Shown here: piece after piece, positions 9,995 through 22,835 of the stretch
Position numbering within the stretch: position 1 is the first letter of the stretch
Layout: every line of letters starts with the position of its first letter
From: Lineus longissimus
Taxonomy: Eukaryota > Nemertea > Pilidiophora > Heteronemertea > Lineidae
DNA length: 64,000 nucleotides
Reading direction: 5' to 3'
Assembly: GCF_910592395.1 (NCBI RefSeq)
Contig: NC_088315.1
Span: 19,944,219 to 20,008,218, forward strand
The notes under the pieces: generated by a model
The model's database searches: none
Told to the model about the DNA's origin: nothing
Seen by the model: only the letters and a program-made list of their open reading frames with translations
Translations under genes and position numbers: made by a program

Positions 9995-12900
9995 TCATTG
10001 ATTTTTAGCAGCTCTCCTCAGCATCTCTGCTATCTGTCTGTGTCCGTTGTCTTCAGCCAACATTAGGGCAGTCTTTCCCGACTGTAATGAAGAGACATGA
10101 GAGAGATCAATGCCACAATCATAATGTGACCTTGAACTTCTTGTTGCTAACATCTTAGTTATTTCAAGAACGAAGATGAACCTCTCCTTTGGAATATACA
10201 GTACATGTACTAACCACTTTTACATATCACTTATATTGATCTGAGTCTGTCTCAAAGCGCTTTACAATAACAAACGGTATTTTTCTATTTATAGAAGCCG
10301 TAAAGTGTTCTGAGAAAACTGGTGCAAAAGCTGGTATATGTGGCCAACTTAAGTTATGGGTCAAAAGGGCGTTTAGTTAGTCTCATCGCGTCGCATAAAA
10401 AAGAGGAGCTTTAATAGTTTCTGAAAGATAAGATAAAGGAATGCCTTGAGGACAATTGTTAAGGGATGGAATCAATGACCCCCCCCCCCCCTATTTAGTT
10501 TCCGCAAAATAAGAAATAATGTTTAGTCCGACTTACGATTTGCTACTTCATATTATCGAGCATACCGGGCATGAAAATGAAGCCATTAGTAACAAAACAT
10601 CAACCTGATACCCTGTCTCCGATGTTATGTCTGCATCAGCTTGAATCATTTCTGTTATTATGTCATTGTGACCACTCAATGTGCGAGTAGTGCCGTACAG
10701 CCGAATGAATGGATTGTCAAAGATGATAGATAACAAAGCAACAAGAAGCCATGATAAGATTCATTCACATTGTTTCATGTAACTAAACCAAGAGGAAAGA
10801 CTGAATTATCATAAAAATGCATCAGAAACAAAAGACTTGAAAACACGAATAAGTCAATCATCTCAGTCAATTGACAGTGTGTTGCAATGATTAATGTTGA
10901 CCGTGAAATGTATTTTCAAATGCGGGTTGAATTGCAAGTGCGCGCTCTCAGACTTATTTTGATGCATCAATTTTCCATTAAAACGAAAGGTGTTGCCGAT
11001 AAATATTGATTTTTTGGAGAGGGGGTCAGCAAATATTAATTTTTAATGCAGATTCATGACGCATTACTATGTAAGTTTATCTAGCCTCGTATGGAGCCAT
11101 CAGCTCATTGCCATGAATCTGATACTCTACCGAAGTTATGATGTTCACGTCAGCGCCCGCTTTGATCAGGTCTGCTACGACTTCCTTTTGACCCCAACGG
11201 CAGGCGTGCATGAGTGCCGTCACGCCATCCTAAATGTCAAAGATAAAAGACAACAAGGAAACAAGTCAGCAGTGTTAAGGTTCATTCACATTTTTTACAT
11301 GTAACTAAACCAAGAGGAAAGAATGAAATATCAGAAAAAATGCATTAAAAACAAAAGCCTTGACAACACGAATATAATATTAATCACTTCACTCAATTGA
11401 GAAAGTATAACAATTACCAGTAATTTTCATCAATTTTTCATCAAAACGAAAGGTGTTGCCGATAAATATTGATTTTTTGGGGAGGGGTCAGCAAATATCA
11501 ATTTGTATGCCGATTCATGACGCATTACTATGTAAGTTTATCTAGCCTCATATAGAGCCAACAGCTCATTGCCATGAATCTGATACTCTACCTCATCTCT
11601 GGTGTTCACGTCAGCGCCCGCTTTGATCAGTTCTGCTACGATTTCCTTGTGACCCTCATCGCAGGCGTACATGAGTGCCGTCACGCCACTCTAAATATCA
11701 AAGATAAAAGACAACAAGGAAACAAGTCAGCAATGTTAAGGTTCATTCACATTTTTTACATGTAACTAAACCAAGAGGAAAGAATGAAATATCAGAACAA
11801 AATGCATTAAAAACAAAAGCCTTGACAACACGAATATAATATTAATCACTTCACTCAATTGAGAAAGTATAACAATTACCAGTAATTTTCATCAATTTTT
11901 CATTAAAACGAAAGGTGTTGCCGATAAATATTGATTTGTTTGGGGAGGGGGTCAGCAAATATCAATTTGTATGCCGATTCATGACGCATTACTATGTAAG
12001 TTTATCTAGCCTCGTATGGAGCCATCAGCTCATTGCCATGAATCTGATACTCTACCAGAGTTATGATGTTCACGTCAGCGTCCGCTTTGATCAGGTCTGC
12101 TACGACTTCCTTGTGACCCTCACAGCAGGCGATCATGAGTGCCGTCTTGCCACTCTAAATGTCAAAGATAAAAGACAACAAGCAAACATGTCAGCAATGT
12201 TAAGGTTCATTCACATTTTTACTTTTATATCATTCTCCTGTTCAAATGGCGCTGCGTCATTAACGGCTGACCAAGTTCTGGAGCGATGGAAAAATTAAGG
12301 TTCGATGCTTTTCGATTTTTATCTGATGTATTTGTTTCATCGAGGAACGTTATAGATACATTATAAAAGAGAATGGTAACGGTGTTGCTGATAAATATTG
12401 ATTTGTTTGGGGAGGGGTCAGCAAATATCAATTTGTATGCCGATTCATGACGCATTACTATGTAAGTTTATCTAGCCTCGTATGGAGCCATCAGCTCATT
12501 GCCATGAATCTGATACTCTACCAGAGTTATGATGTTCACGTCAGCGTCCGCTTTGATCAGGTCTGCTACGACTTCCTTGTGACCCTCACAGCAGGCGATC
12601 ATGAGTGCCGTCTTGCCACTCTAAATGTCAAAGATAAAAGACAACAAGCAAACATGTCAGCAATGTTAAGGTTCATTCACATTTTTACTTTTATATCATT
12701 CTCCTGTTCAAATGGCGCTGCGTCATTAACGGCTGACCAAGTTCTGGAGCGATGGAAAAATTAAGGTTCGATGCTTTTCGATTTTTATCTGATGTATTTG
12801 TTTCATCGAGGAACGTTATAGATACATTATAAAAGAGAATGGTAACGGTGTTGCTGATAAATATTGATTTGTTTGGGGAGGGGTCAGCAAATATCAATTT

Positions 12901-15900
12901 GTATGCCGATTCATGACGCATTACTATGTAAGTTTATCTAGCCTCGTATAGAGCCAACAGCTCATTGCCATGAATCTGATACTCTACCTGATGTATGATG
13001 TTCACGTCAGCGCCCGCTTTGATCAGGTCTGCTACGACTTCCTTGTGACCCTTACGGCAGGCGTACATGAGTGCCGTCTGGCCATTCTAAATGTCAAAGA
13101 TAAAAGACAACAAGGAAACAAGTCAGCAATGTTAAGGTTCATTCACATTTTTTACATGTAACAAAACCAAGAAGAAAGAATGAAATATCAGAAAAAATGC
13201 ATTAAAAACAAAAGCCTTGACAACACGAATATAACATTAATCACCTCAGTCAATGGACAGAAATTCTAAAATACCTTGGTACCGTAAAGTCAACTTTTAA
13301 ATGGAAAATGCATAAGCCTCGTTCTGAGAGTGGAGTGTTTTGGACACGCAACCAAGATGCTCTACCAAAGTTCCCTCGGGTTGCACTAAAATGTGGAAAC
13401 CATGCACACAGCTCACTTCAGAAGTTTGAGGCTCTCAAAACACTGCTTCAAACACAAATCAGCCAAGGAAGCATCAACCACCCTAAGTTTTTTAATGAGC
13501 ACTACACATATTTACAACGGCGCTACCGGCGCTCCGGGCAGGCGATGGATGGAATTTGCAAAATTCGCACATATTCAAGTTATTTCGTGGCCTATCTTTT
13601 TAAGTTTGAGGTATTTTAGAATAGAAATTGAACCCTCGGCTTCGGACCTTGGTTGAGTTACCAAGACACTCTCGGGTGGAGCTAAAATTTCGTCCATACC
13701 CTCGCCTATCGGCTCGGGTTTGGACTGTATTTTAGCTCCACCCGAGAGTGTCTTGGTAACTCAACCAAGGTCCTCCGCCTCGGGTTCAATTCCTTAAATA
13801 TGAAATGTTTTTGGGTTCAAAGCATACACATGTTCCAAATGTTGATCTGTTGTACTCATCGTGAACAGCGTAGATTTCGCCGATTTTCTTGATCACAATT
13901 AGAGGAGACGTCGCATGATCCCCTACTTTTTGAATCAGTTTTATATCGACTCAGATGTGTTCTCGCTTTACGTGGGTGGTTCAATATTATAGGAAGGGGA
14001 GATAATAAGCCTCATTATGAATGCCTTATTTCGGTCACTCTTTCAGATTTGTTTTGGCCGGAACTGCTGTACGGTACCCTTGGGAAATGACGTGCCAATA
14101 GGATCCTGTTTTATATCAATCTGGCCAAAATGCCTTACAATTTACTTTTATATCATTCTCCTGTTCAAATAGCGCTGCGTCATTAACGACTGACCAAGTT
14201 CTGGAGCGATGGAAAAATTAAGGTTCGATGCTTTTCGATTTTTATCTGATGTATTTGTTTCATCGAGGAACGTTATAGATACATTATAAAAGAGAATGGT
14301 AATAATTTTGCTTATCCTTCTTAAAAGATTCCTTTTGGGACAAGAAATATCGATATCGCTGCATCTATGCTTGAGGGGAGGGGTTCAAGCTTTCGACTGA
14401 CCAGTGCATAAATGGAAAGGAATTTGATAGTATAAGATCAATACAGAACACGTAACCCCAATGAATAACCACCGTTTTGGAGAGTAGAGGACCAGGTGAA
14501 CAAAATAAAACAAAGTTTCGTTTGAGTAGCACCATATGTCATGTTGGTGGCGTTTTGGTTATGAGCGGTGTGGAAACCATACAATTTATTATGCGATGGC
14601 AATCCTGTTTAAGTGCTGATGTTCGATGCTCAAGGTTAAAACACAAAAAGAGAGCACTTGGCAATAGACAGACAGTCTTATCATGGCAAGTATTCTGACT
14701 AGGAGCGAAGTGAAAGTGAGGCAACATTTTAAACATGTTATCGATAGTATTACAAGTACATGTAATTACATTTTTTATGTGAGTTACTGTCCATCTTCTG
14801 ACGTATTCCAATGAGAAAACTTTGAAATGAGGAAATCATTTTCGCAGAGAAACAGCTGTTTGCATCCATTTTGGAAGCACTTGTCATTACTCAGCTGTAA
14901 AACGTATGGTTCAGAAGCCGTGCAAACAATGTGGTTGCAACCAATGCTATACGAATGTCCTGTTTGACGTATGACAGTTCTTGGAGAGAGTAGATCTAGA
15001 TGAAGTGCAGTTTCAAGTCTTCAGAGCTTAGTATCATAGTACATCCTACTATCACTCAATCAGTGACAATAGTGCAAAGGAGTTTATTTGGTTTTCTAAT
15101 TCAGCAATGATCGAATTATACATACCTTTGGTTTTATATTGACATCAGCTCCTGCATCGATCAAGGTTCTTACACGACCGACTTTATTATCAGAAGCAGC
15201 GCGCATGAGAGGTGTCTTTCCGAACTGAAAGTATAGCGCCAGTACAAAGAAGAACTTACTACAACAACTACATGTACAACACGATGATATTGTCCGTATA
15301 CTTAGTTATAGCGAAAAGGTGAGTAAAAGGCAAAAAATGCAAAAAAAGATCAAACGAGAGATCTCTTGATCTATGCCGCACAAATGAGCGATTATAACCA
15401 CTGGTTGTTGCGATTGAAGACGTTTGTTTGCAATTTAGTAAATCGGCACTATAATAGCACCAAATAAGCGACAGCGCCGATTCAGACTAATTCGCAACCA
15501 AACGATTTAAATCGCAGCTCCTTACGATTACAAGCGCTGCCACATTATTGTGCGACATAGAGATATCTCGTCTGGGGTAACACTGGTTATCGCTGCGATT
15601 GATATTGACTCGAAGGTCGATGCCACCTGTGATGATCACACCGAATGATATCGTCGCATGCCATCATGACTTCCAGCTATTTCAATCACTTGTTTAATAG
15701 GCATATAACTAACAAATATAAAACCAACGGCTTCCCTGCAGCATGCCGTAGGTGCCGGTCTGGCCTACTGTCTGTCTAAACGTCATTTACTAGTGTATAC
15801 GTAATTTTTACCGGATCAACTTTATTGATATCAGCAGATGGTGGCGCTATATATCGAGCCTGTGTTCGTGCTGGTTCAGGTGGCCTTGCTACAGGTGCCT

Positions 15901-18900
15901 GAAATATTGTGTAGAATAGAGTTTAACCGTGATATTTTGGTTCTGATATAAGACTTGAAAAATAGTTTAAGTGCATTATCATAAACAACACTGAAAACAT
16001 TTGCTTCCTCAATTCGACGGGCAAATGGTCGTCTATGATGCATTTGTAGCAGTTGACTGAGAAACGTCTCTGTTCGTAGGAAACAGGTTTATTCTTATTC
16101 TGATGATACCCGGTAACATCAGAATAAGTCAGATTCGTCACCCGTTACTAACCAGAAGTAACTTGCAAATGAGCGACAGCGCCGATTCAGATTAATTCGC
16201 AACCAAACGATTTAAATCGCAGCTCCTTACGATTACAAGCGCTGCCACCTCTCGTCTGGGGTAACACTGGTAATCGCTGCGATTTATATTGACTCGAAGG
16301 TCGATGCCACCTGTGATGACCACACCGAATGATATCATCGCATGCCATTAGATCGCAGCGATTTCAATCACTTGTTTAATAGGCATATAAATAACAAATA
16401 TAAAACCAACGGCTTCCCTGCAGCATGCCGTAGGTGCCGGCCTGGCCTACTGTCTGTCTAAACGTCATTTACTAGTGTATACGTAATTTTTACCTGATCA
16501 AGTTTATTGATATCAGCAGATGGTGGCGCTATATTTTGAGCCTGTGTTCGTGCTGGTTCAGGTGGCTTTGCTACAGGTGCCTGAAATATTGTGTAGAATA
16601 GAGTTTAACCGTGATATTTTGGTTCTGATATAAGACTTGAAAAATAGTTTAAGTGCATTATCATAAACAACACTGAAAACATTTGCTTCCTCAATTCGAC
16701 GGGCAAATGGTCGTCTATGATGCATTTCTAGCAGATGACTGAGAAACGTCTCTGTTCGTAGGAAACAGGTTTATTCTTATTCTGACGATCCCCGGTAACA
16801 TCAGAATAAGTCAGATTCGTCACCTGTTACTAACCAGAAGTAACTTGCAAATGAGCGACAGCGTCGATTCAGACTAATTCGCAACCAAACGATTTAAATC
16901 GCAGCTCCTTACGATAACAAGCTCTGCCACATTATTGTGCGACATAGAGATCTCTCGTCTGGGGTAACACTGGTAATCGCTGCGATTGATATTGACTCGA
17001 AGGTCGATGCCACCTGTGATGATCACACCGAATGATATTTGATGCATGAAATAACATATTTGAAGTGAAATGCGTTGATGTTCGCTTAAAACATAACTTC
17101 CAGCTATTTCAGCATCGATACCGATTAATACATGGTGTGAAACAATCTTCAGGTCTCTGTTTTTAGGAGGAGGGATACGGACGCACAACGCCGATAGATC
17201 AGAACAAAAGCATGTCACATAATCAGCCTTAACGAATAGGATGTGACTGGACCTTCTGCACCACTGGATGGGGTACGAACTGATGACTTGAAAGATAAAT
17301 CGACATATCATCAATTAATCAATTAATGTTTGAAAAAGAAATGTTTCGTCATATTCAGCATAACTAAAGTTGGTGAGACAAGACCACTAATGAATATTCA
17401 TAGGTTGGAGGGTCGAGGCCTATCTATTAGACGAGCGCATGTTTTTTACTCTCAAGTACATATTTGGAGAGGTATTGAAAAAATATTTGCTGTGGCAAGT
17501 CTACAGATATAAATAAATTGTTTGGTAAAAAAAATAATTTTGAATTTCGACAACCTGGCCTTGGGGGGGGGGGGGGGGGGGTAAAATTTGGAGTGAAAAT
17601 GGCCAATATGGGTAAAAATGTCCACTTGTGTCAAACTTGTCAATTTAAAAAAAAATTTCCGTGGTCAATCACCAATTTAAATCGCACCAGTTACTCGCAA
17701 GACTAACCCGTATATCATATCCGAATTTCAGTTTCACTACTTGACGCATTCTTTGATGCGTCGCGGTCAAACATTGACAATTTAACTGCTAAACGGCTTA
17801 AAAAACCAATTGTGGTCTTGTCTCTGGTGAGTAACAGAGGTAGAGTATCTTCCCAACTTCAAATTTTGTTAATTTCTTGAGGAAATTCTCCATCATATAG
17901 AATATGCCTACAAGTTCATCATCATTCATATAATCTATGCTGTGAATCCTTCGCCTTCGAATCTATGTCGTAAACTTTAACCTGTGATAGTGTGCAAATT
18001 CCTGGACAACCAGGACCGTCGATGTATTTTTGGGAAGGGGTGTAAAAGGTGGAAATTCAGTAACAATTTAAGTCATCAAGAGGCATGCGTTAGCAAGTAC
18101 TCTTCGGGGAGATGGGTAGGGTTGTCATAGGAGACCTGGAAGGAAAGAGGGCTTGGCTAACTACTCTACCTGTTGTTGACGATACTCCTCTATTTTCTGA
18201 GTATGTTCCTGGATTACCCGGATGCAATCGTTGAGTTGTAGCATCTCAAGATGGTGGATCAAGACAGCATATCTGCCAACGCTTATACGGTCAAGTCTGC
18301 AAAAAAGTCATTGCTTACCAAGGAGTTGCCAGTATCTGACAAGAATAAGCAAACAAAGCCATTTTTTGTTCAATGTAATGATAAGAATAATATAGTAAGT
18401 TTTTATATAGCGCTCTTCACTGTACTATTTACTGTATCAAAGCTCCTTACATTAGCACACATTATTACCAAGCCTATCCAGAGACCTTTCTGGAGAACCA
18501 AGGGCAGCCACAATCTAGCGCACTCAAGGACATTTTAGTCCAGTTGAGAGTTACAAAGTGGCACCGACCGGGTATGTAGAAGTATGACTTTTAGGCATGG
18601 TTTATTCGTGTTTAAGGATTTAAGTCGTCATGGATAAGGGGATTGCGATCGAGATCTAATAAAACTATGTGTATACACGAAAAAGTCAGAATTCCAGAAG
18701 TATTCTACAAAAGTCAAGGAACTGAAGGAGTCAATTAAAATTTAAGAAAAAAATCCCCGTCGATTTATCCTGACTGTTAGTCGCGCAGTATACGAACAGG
18801 AAAGTTAAACTGGCCAATCATGAGAATACTAGATATCCATTAGAATATAAAATGTCCGTGTTGCTGTTGGTCAATGAGTACATATCTGGACATATATGTA

Positions 18901-20041
18901 CATGTATATCACCATATTGGTGGGTGTGCAAGCGACATATAAATAGCTGACAGTCGACTTTTATCAAACATAGTTGTCGGTTCACTTTGTACATCTAAGC
19001 TTCGTCATTTACTCTTCTCACCAAGCACTTGCGATAATAATTCAAAATCAAAGATTGCCCTACCGTTCCAGCAAGTCCCAAAACGGATTAAAATCACTAA
19101 TTTTGTCAACGTCCCTGCGAGGTACTCGGCCAGACATATGAAAGCTTTGTTTTAGATCTCTGAAGTTTGCCTCCGTCAGCATTCCGGATAGCTTGTGCAT
19201 TAAACAAACGTTCCAGTCCTTGTCTGTTTTAACGACTGCATCTGGAATGAATTAATGGTAGTCAGTGGACTACTTTTATCAAAACCATTGCGATCGACGG
19301 CAGTGTCGGTAGAAAACTGCTTCGCTTGAGACCAGAGTCAGTGGTCACTCAGTCTTGATAAAGATCTTATTAAGATTCGCATACATGAACTTGTACATTC
19401 GTTTTTGGACGGTAGATATCCCGTTTACCGTTCAAAGAATGTGATCATGTTCTTACTTTTGAGAGAAAAGCCGAGTTTCTGGGTCACACTACATTCTTTC
19501 AATATCAAAGTGTTTTTCATACGGTTCTTGCCAACATGGCCGAAGGTAGGTGAGCAGGTGTATATCTTTGTCGATAAAAGTTTAAGGAGAAAACCGCCTT
19601 TCTATTCTTGGTCGAAGGTTGCCGTATAATTTTCGGATCACTGGTTCGATTTCCTTCGCAAGGAATATATTTCTTGCGTTCGAGTTTCGATTTATGGCTA
19701 TACTACACAAACAGGCCTGTGTCTCTTATAAACCTGGGCGTCGTCTCTTGTTCTTCCCTTGACCCCGAGAGCTTAGTCTCCAATGATGCGCGGTATGGCA
19801 AGCATGGATATTCGTTGATGAGCTGTGTTCATTCCAATCCTTCCCTGGCCATAGCTAGAGCTGATCTCTTCTACATAAGTACCCCTTGGTTGACCTGGTA
19901 GGATCACATAGCATTACATAACAAAGACTTACATGGGAAGCACAGGATGTTCCTATTGGCTGCTTCCAGAAAACCATATGCATGTTCGTAGGCTACAATA
20001 GACCCCTGCAACTTACCGCCATTTCCTTTAGCAGCAGCCAT
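9995..20041 (-). CDS. Death-effector-like domain plus ankyrin-repeat adaptor protein
   Basis: I assembled this gene from splice sites and phase continuity. Exons (minus): 20041-20017 (ATG, MAAAKGNG), 19241-19064, 18272-18170, 16580-16494, 15898-15812, 15224-15126, 13086-12988, 12620-12522, 12154-12056, 11690-11592, 11229-11131, 10081-9995 (TGA). They join in frame to about 386 residues. Exons 2-3 encode a death-effector-like fold (HKLSGMLTEANFRDLKQSF, then VDKISDFNPFWDLLER). Exon 3 continues as a charged helix (IQEHTQKIEEYRQQQ). Exons 4-5 are Pro-rich linkers. Exons 6-12 are ankyrin repeats (G.TALM.AC..GHKE.VA.LIKAGADVN). DED proteins recruit caspases or adaptors; DED-ankyrin combinations suggest a cytoplasmic signalling scaffold in apoptosis or innate immunity (inference). 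The DED assignment is by pattern only. The decayed exon at 10605-10710 was left out. Confidence 0.8.
10605..10710 (-). pseudogene. Decayed ankyrin exon
   Basis: Minus-strand reading gives SGHNDIITEMIQADADITSE, clearly an ankyrin second helix and loop, and flanking intron sequence resembles the 11-13 kb units. The position of the TTTAG acceptor seen in the other copies now reads TTCGG, and the first helix has a small deletion. It is probably skipped, since exons on either side join in phase without it. Confidence 0.55.
10985..13250 (-). repeat. Tandem array of five ankyrin exon-intron units of about 465 bp
   Basis: The marker GTGTTGCNGATAAATATTGA recurs near 10993, 11455, 11918, 12380 and 12846. 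Each unit holds one 99-nt phase-0 exon plus a conserved intron. Units three and four (11980-12445 and 12446-12911) look identical over 466 bp, including the exon, which implies very recent duplication or gene conversion. One unit encodes exactly one 33-residue ankyrin repeat. Confidence 0.93.
13626..13791. repeat. Fold-back inverted repeat, 63-bp arms
   Basis: Arms 13626-13688 and 13729-13791 are nearly perfect inverse copies (for example GAGTTACCAAGACACTCTCG against its complement) around a 40-nt loop. It lies in the intron between the exons at 15126 and 13086. It would form a long hairpin in the pre-mRNA. Confidence 0.9.
14141..14303. repeat. Dispersed 160-bp repeat shared with the ankyrin introns
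   Basis: The block from CTTTTATATCATTCTCCTGT to AAAAGAGAATGGTAA also occurs at 12222-12378 and 12688-12844. In the ankyrin array it replaces the intron end found in the other units, so it is either an insertion or a conversion tract. No terminal repeats are clear. Confidence 0.75.
15468..17040 (-). repeat. Tandem duplication of the Pro-rich linker exon, about 690-bp unit
   Basis: The stretch starting GCGACAGCGCCGATTCAGA recurs at 15468, 16173 and 16855. Units one and two each contain a complete 87-nt exon (APVA-PPEPARTQA-, APPSADINK-). The third is truncated near 17040 and has no exon. Both exons keep AG acceptors and GTAAAA donors and phase 0, so both can be spliced in. Confidence 0.9.
17041..18169. 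other. Large intron of the DED-ankyrin gene with a poly-G tract
   Basis: No further exon could be placed between the coiled-coil exon and the linker exons. A G18-type run sits at 17563-17581. Short frames such as 16874-17314 and 17518-17706 have no supporting splice context or domain. Confidence 0.5.
19064..19241 (-). CDS. Exon 2: core of the death-effector-like domain
   Basis: ATTCCAG precedes the exon and GTAGGG follows it. It enters with two bases of a codon and leaves with two. The first exon (25 nt, donor GTAAGT) supplies the missing base to make Asp, and exon 3 supplies A to complete Arg. Phase agreement on both sides supports the model. The residue pattern (LxxMLTEANFRDLKQSF...VPRRDVDKISDFNPFWDLLE) matches helices 2-5 of a DED. 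Confidence 0.8.
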
Positions 20042-20174
20042 TGTAAGTATAGACTGACGTACCAGACACTTAACGAGAAAGGGGAGCGGTATTTCGCATC
20101 TGAAATATAAGAGGAAAGTCACTGGCAGAAATAAGAGTCAATGCAGCCGATGTTGGTAGGATTCCACCTTTTGG

Positions 20175-20273
20175 GGTTTAAGAACGCATGAGGTTTAAGA
20201 ACGCATGAGGTTTAAGAACGCATGAGGTTTAACAACGCATGAGGTTTAACAACGCATGAGGTTTAACAACGCA
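20175..20273. repeat. 17-bp minisatellite
   Basis: Six tandem copies of AGGTTTAAGAACGCATG, with AACAACG in the later ones, lie about 130 bp upstream of the DED-ankyrin start codon. They could be part of its promoter region but no function is evident. Confidence 0.9.
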
Positions 20274-20471
20274 GGATTACCAATTAGTTCTACAGCAAAT
20301 CATGAGTCGGCAAATCATGAGTCGATTTAATTTTTGTTTTTGAATAACCTACCCATTTTCCCTTTCACTAGAATTACCGCCGACGTCACGATTTTCCCCC
20401 GACGGAAAATAGTTCAACATAAATTTAGCTAGACATGTTCATAATCAGACTTAGTTTCGTCGCTTTCCATA

Positions 20472-20644
20472 CGGTAGAACCTCTCTATTAAGGACACCCT
20501 TGATACTGACAAGTGCTTAATTGAGACATGTCCTGATTACAGAGGCCAAATTCAATGGAAATGACCTATTTAAGACCATATTCAGTGTCGTTCATAGGGA
20601 GGGTGTCCATAGTAGAGATGTGTCCACTAGGAGAGGTTCCACTG
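20472..20644. mobile_element. pogo-like MITE, small family, copy 2
   Basis: Starts CGGTAGAACCTCTC and ends GAGAGGTTCCACTG, flanked by TA on both sides. The interior again contains TATTAAGGACA motifs as in the copy at 6851. Confidence 0.85.
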
Positions 20645-22689
20645 TACATGCCATATTTCACATGTACACAAATTCTCAAAATTGCCGCCATCAACATTGC
20701 CGGTTCATGCGTTAACATCAAAGCCAAACGTACATTTTGACGACTGGTGACGGAACGAACCGAAGCGGACCAGACCGGATCCACGCAAACCAGAAAGCAT
20801 GTGATTATGTGATTTCCAATTCCAAGATGGCAACCATGGACTTCCTGGTTCGTATCTCAGCCTTACCGAGGCTATTGGCTTCGAAACTATGATGAGATGA
20901 AGGAATAGGCTGTGTAGGTCCACCAGGTCCAAACATGTTTACACAGGGCCAACCTAAATTTCAGTGTTTTGGGATCCTTAGATCCAGAGGCAAAATGAGT
21001 AATACAAGTAAAATGTAAGCCGTTAGAAAAAGAAAGTTGCTAATTGAAGCCAAAAGTATATGAGCCAACCAGCTATCAAGATAGAGGTTCATCTCGACGA
21101 CAGGTGACGGAACGAAGTTGTACTGTCCAAATGAGATGAAAGAGCATACAGTCGCAAAACAGGTGATAATCGGAGAATGTTGTATACGCACCTGAATTAG
21201 CTGGGGTAAAATACGAATACCAGTGTACAGCACGTATTCAGGACACGTCCCCCAGACCATAGGCCTGTGCAATGATCTGTGTTAGAGAATCATACCATAT
21301 TAACTCGATTCATCTTGATATGAGCGGCGACAATACAACAAGATATACAACGCCGCCAACCGTGACAAAGCATTCACTCGTTCACGCTACTCAAACGTGG
21401 ATATTGATGACGATATGGAAATATCATAAAGGAAAAGTTGCTTATAAACGGTGGCATTTTAGGTAAAACCTGGTTTTAGGATATGGAACGAATACTCTTA
21501 CTGAGTATCCAGTATCGGCATTTCTTCCATTTTTAAAAATTATATTACACGACTTACACTTGTTGCCCGGCGACCCCCAATTCGTCCCTCCATGTGGCGC
21601 CATCTATCCTTGAGGCCTCTACCTCAAAAAAGTCGACAGAAATTCAATCTTAATGATAAAAACATGAAATAAAGAGCGTTTTGTGGGTTTTTTTAGGCAC
21701 AGAGCATAACTGAGGCACTTTTGATGTACCCTTTGTTTGAATAAGAATGAAATTCAGAATTTCATCTTCCGAAATTTACGTATATATCTCACTTGGTTGG
21801 GTGATTTACTTGCCCTGGCGTAGAAGCCCCGGTTTTAAAGCCATTTGAAGAATCGTGAAGAGCCAGGAATTTTAGTTCCTTAAACCCACGCTGGTTCATC
21901 GAGAAATACAATTACTTATCGGGGGGGGGGGCTGAGTTGACCTCGCAATCACTGGCCTTTCAGATCTGGAGCTCGAACTGGTTTCGAGGTACATACAGAC
22001 CTTTTGCTGATGTAACATGTGTTAGTGACAGCAATGTGACACTGTGCTAATGGGGCCAGCTGCGGCACCGATTCAATTCTGGACGTAGCCCTCAACTGCT
22101 GAATTGGAAAAAAATGCAGGACACGCGTACTCATGTTATCACCGATTAGCTCAGTCATTATGTAGTGCGATGAATCTACAAAAATGTGGGACTCCCCTGT
22201 TAAACTGTCACCGATGTACTTATTCAGAATGTTGCGGTCAATGTAATCTTCGCATCCCCTGGTCATGGATCGATGCCACATCGACGCCGATGTCAGATGA
22301 TGTCCGAGGATTGGAAGTCCATCATACCGACTGTTTTTTGGCGATAGATTGCGTTCCGTTAATGAAGAATGGTGGGTTTTTTATAAAGAAATACTGCCTG
22401 GCGCGTGGCATTATTCCTGGTGGGGTGGCTATCAAGAATCGTGTCCGAAACGGCGGCTAATTACACAGGAGCGACATAATAAAAAATTTCGAATTTCAAC
22501 AAAAAGGATTATGGTGTAATCAACCGACGTTGGTGAATTTTTGATGAATCTATGTACCATCTTAGGAGGAAAATATCAAATCCTGGGGACATTTGAAACG
22601 TTGGAGTAGTGATAAATTGTCGGCGCCCGGAGATGACCAGGGGGTGCATTGTTTACATTGACGGCTGCATTATTCTAAAGGCCGGGTCT

Positions 22690-22835
22690 ATTTGGCAAGC
22701 CGCTCGCCGAACAGGCATCTTTTTTTGTCCTGTTTGGAGAGCCGCTTGCTAAACAGCACTAAAAAGCCACCCTGTTCGGCAAGCCGGGCTTGCCAAACAG
22801 GGCAAAAATACTACCCTCTTTGGCGAGCCGGAGAG
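22690..22835. repeat. Clustered short palindromes (TTCGGCAAGCCGGGCTTGCCAAA)
   Basis: Variants of TGTTCGGCAAGCC and GGCTTGCCAAACAG repeat at least five times in both orientations here and once more at 23180-23210. Several pairs form perfect 8-bp stems. The function is unknown; it may be the remains of a fold-back element. Confidence 0.6.

Noticed and set aside
22104..22460. 118-codon Cys-rich plus-strand frame
   Set aside because: No domain, no splice signals, and an overlapping minus-strand frame of similar length.
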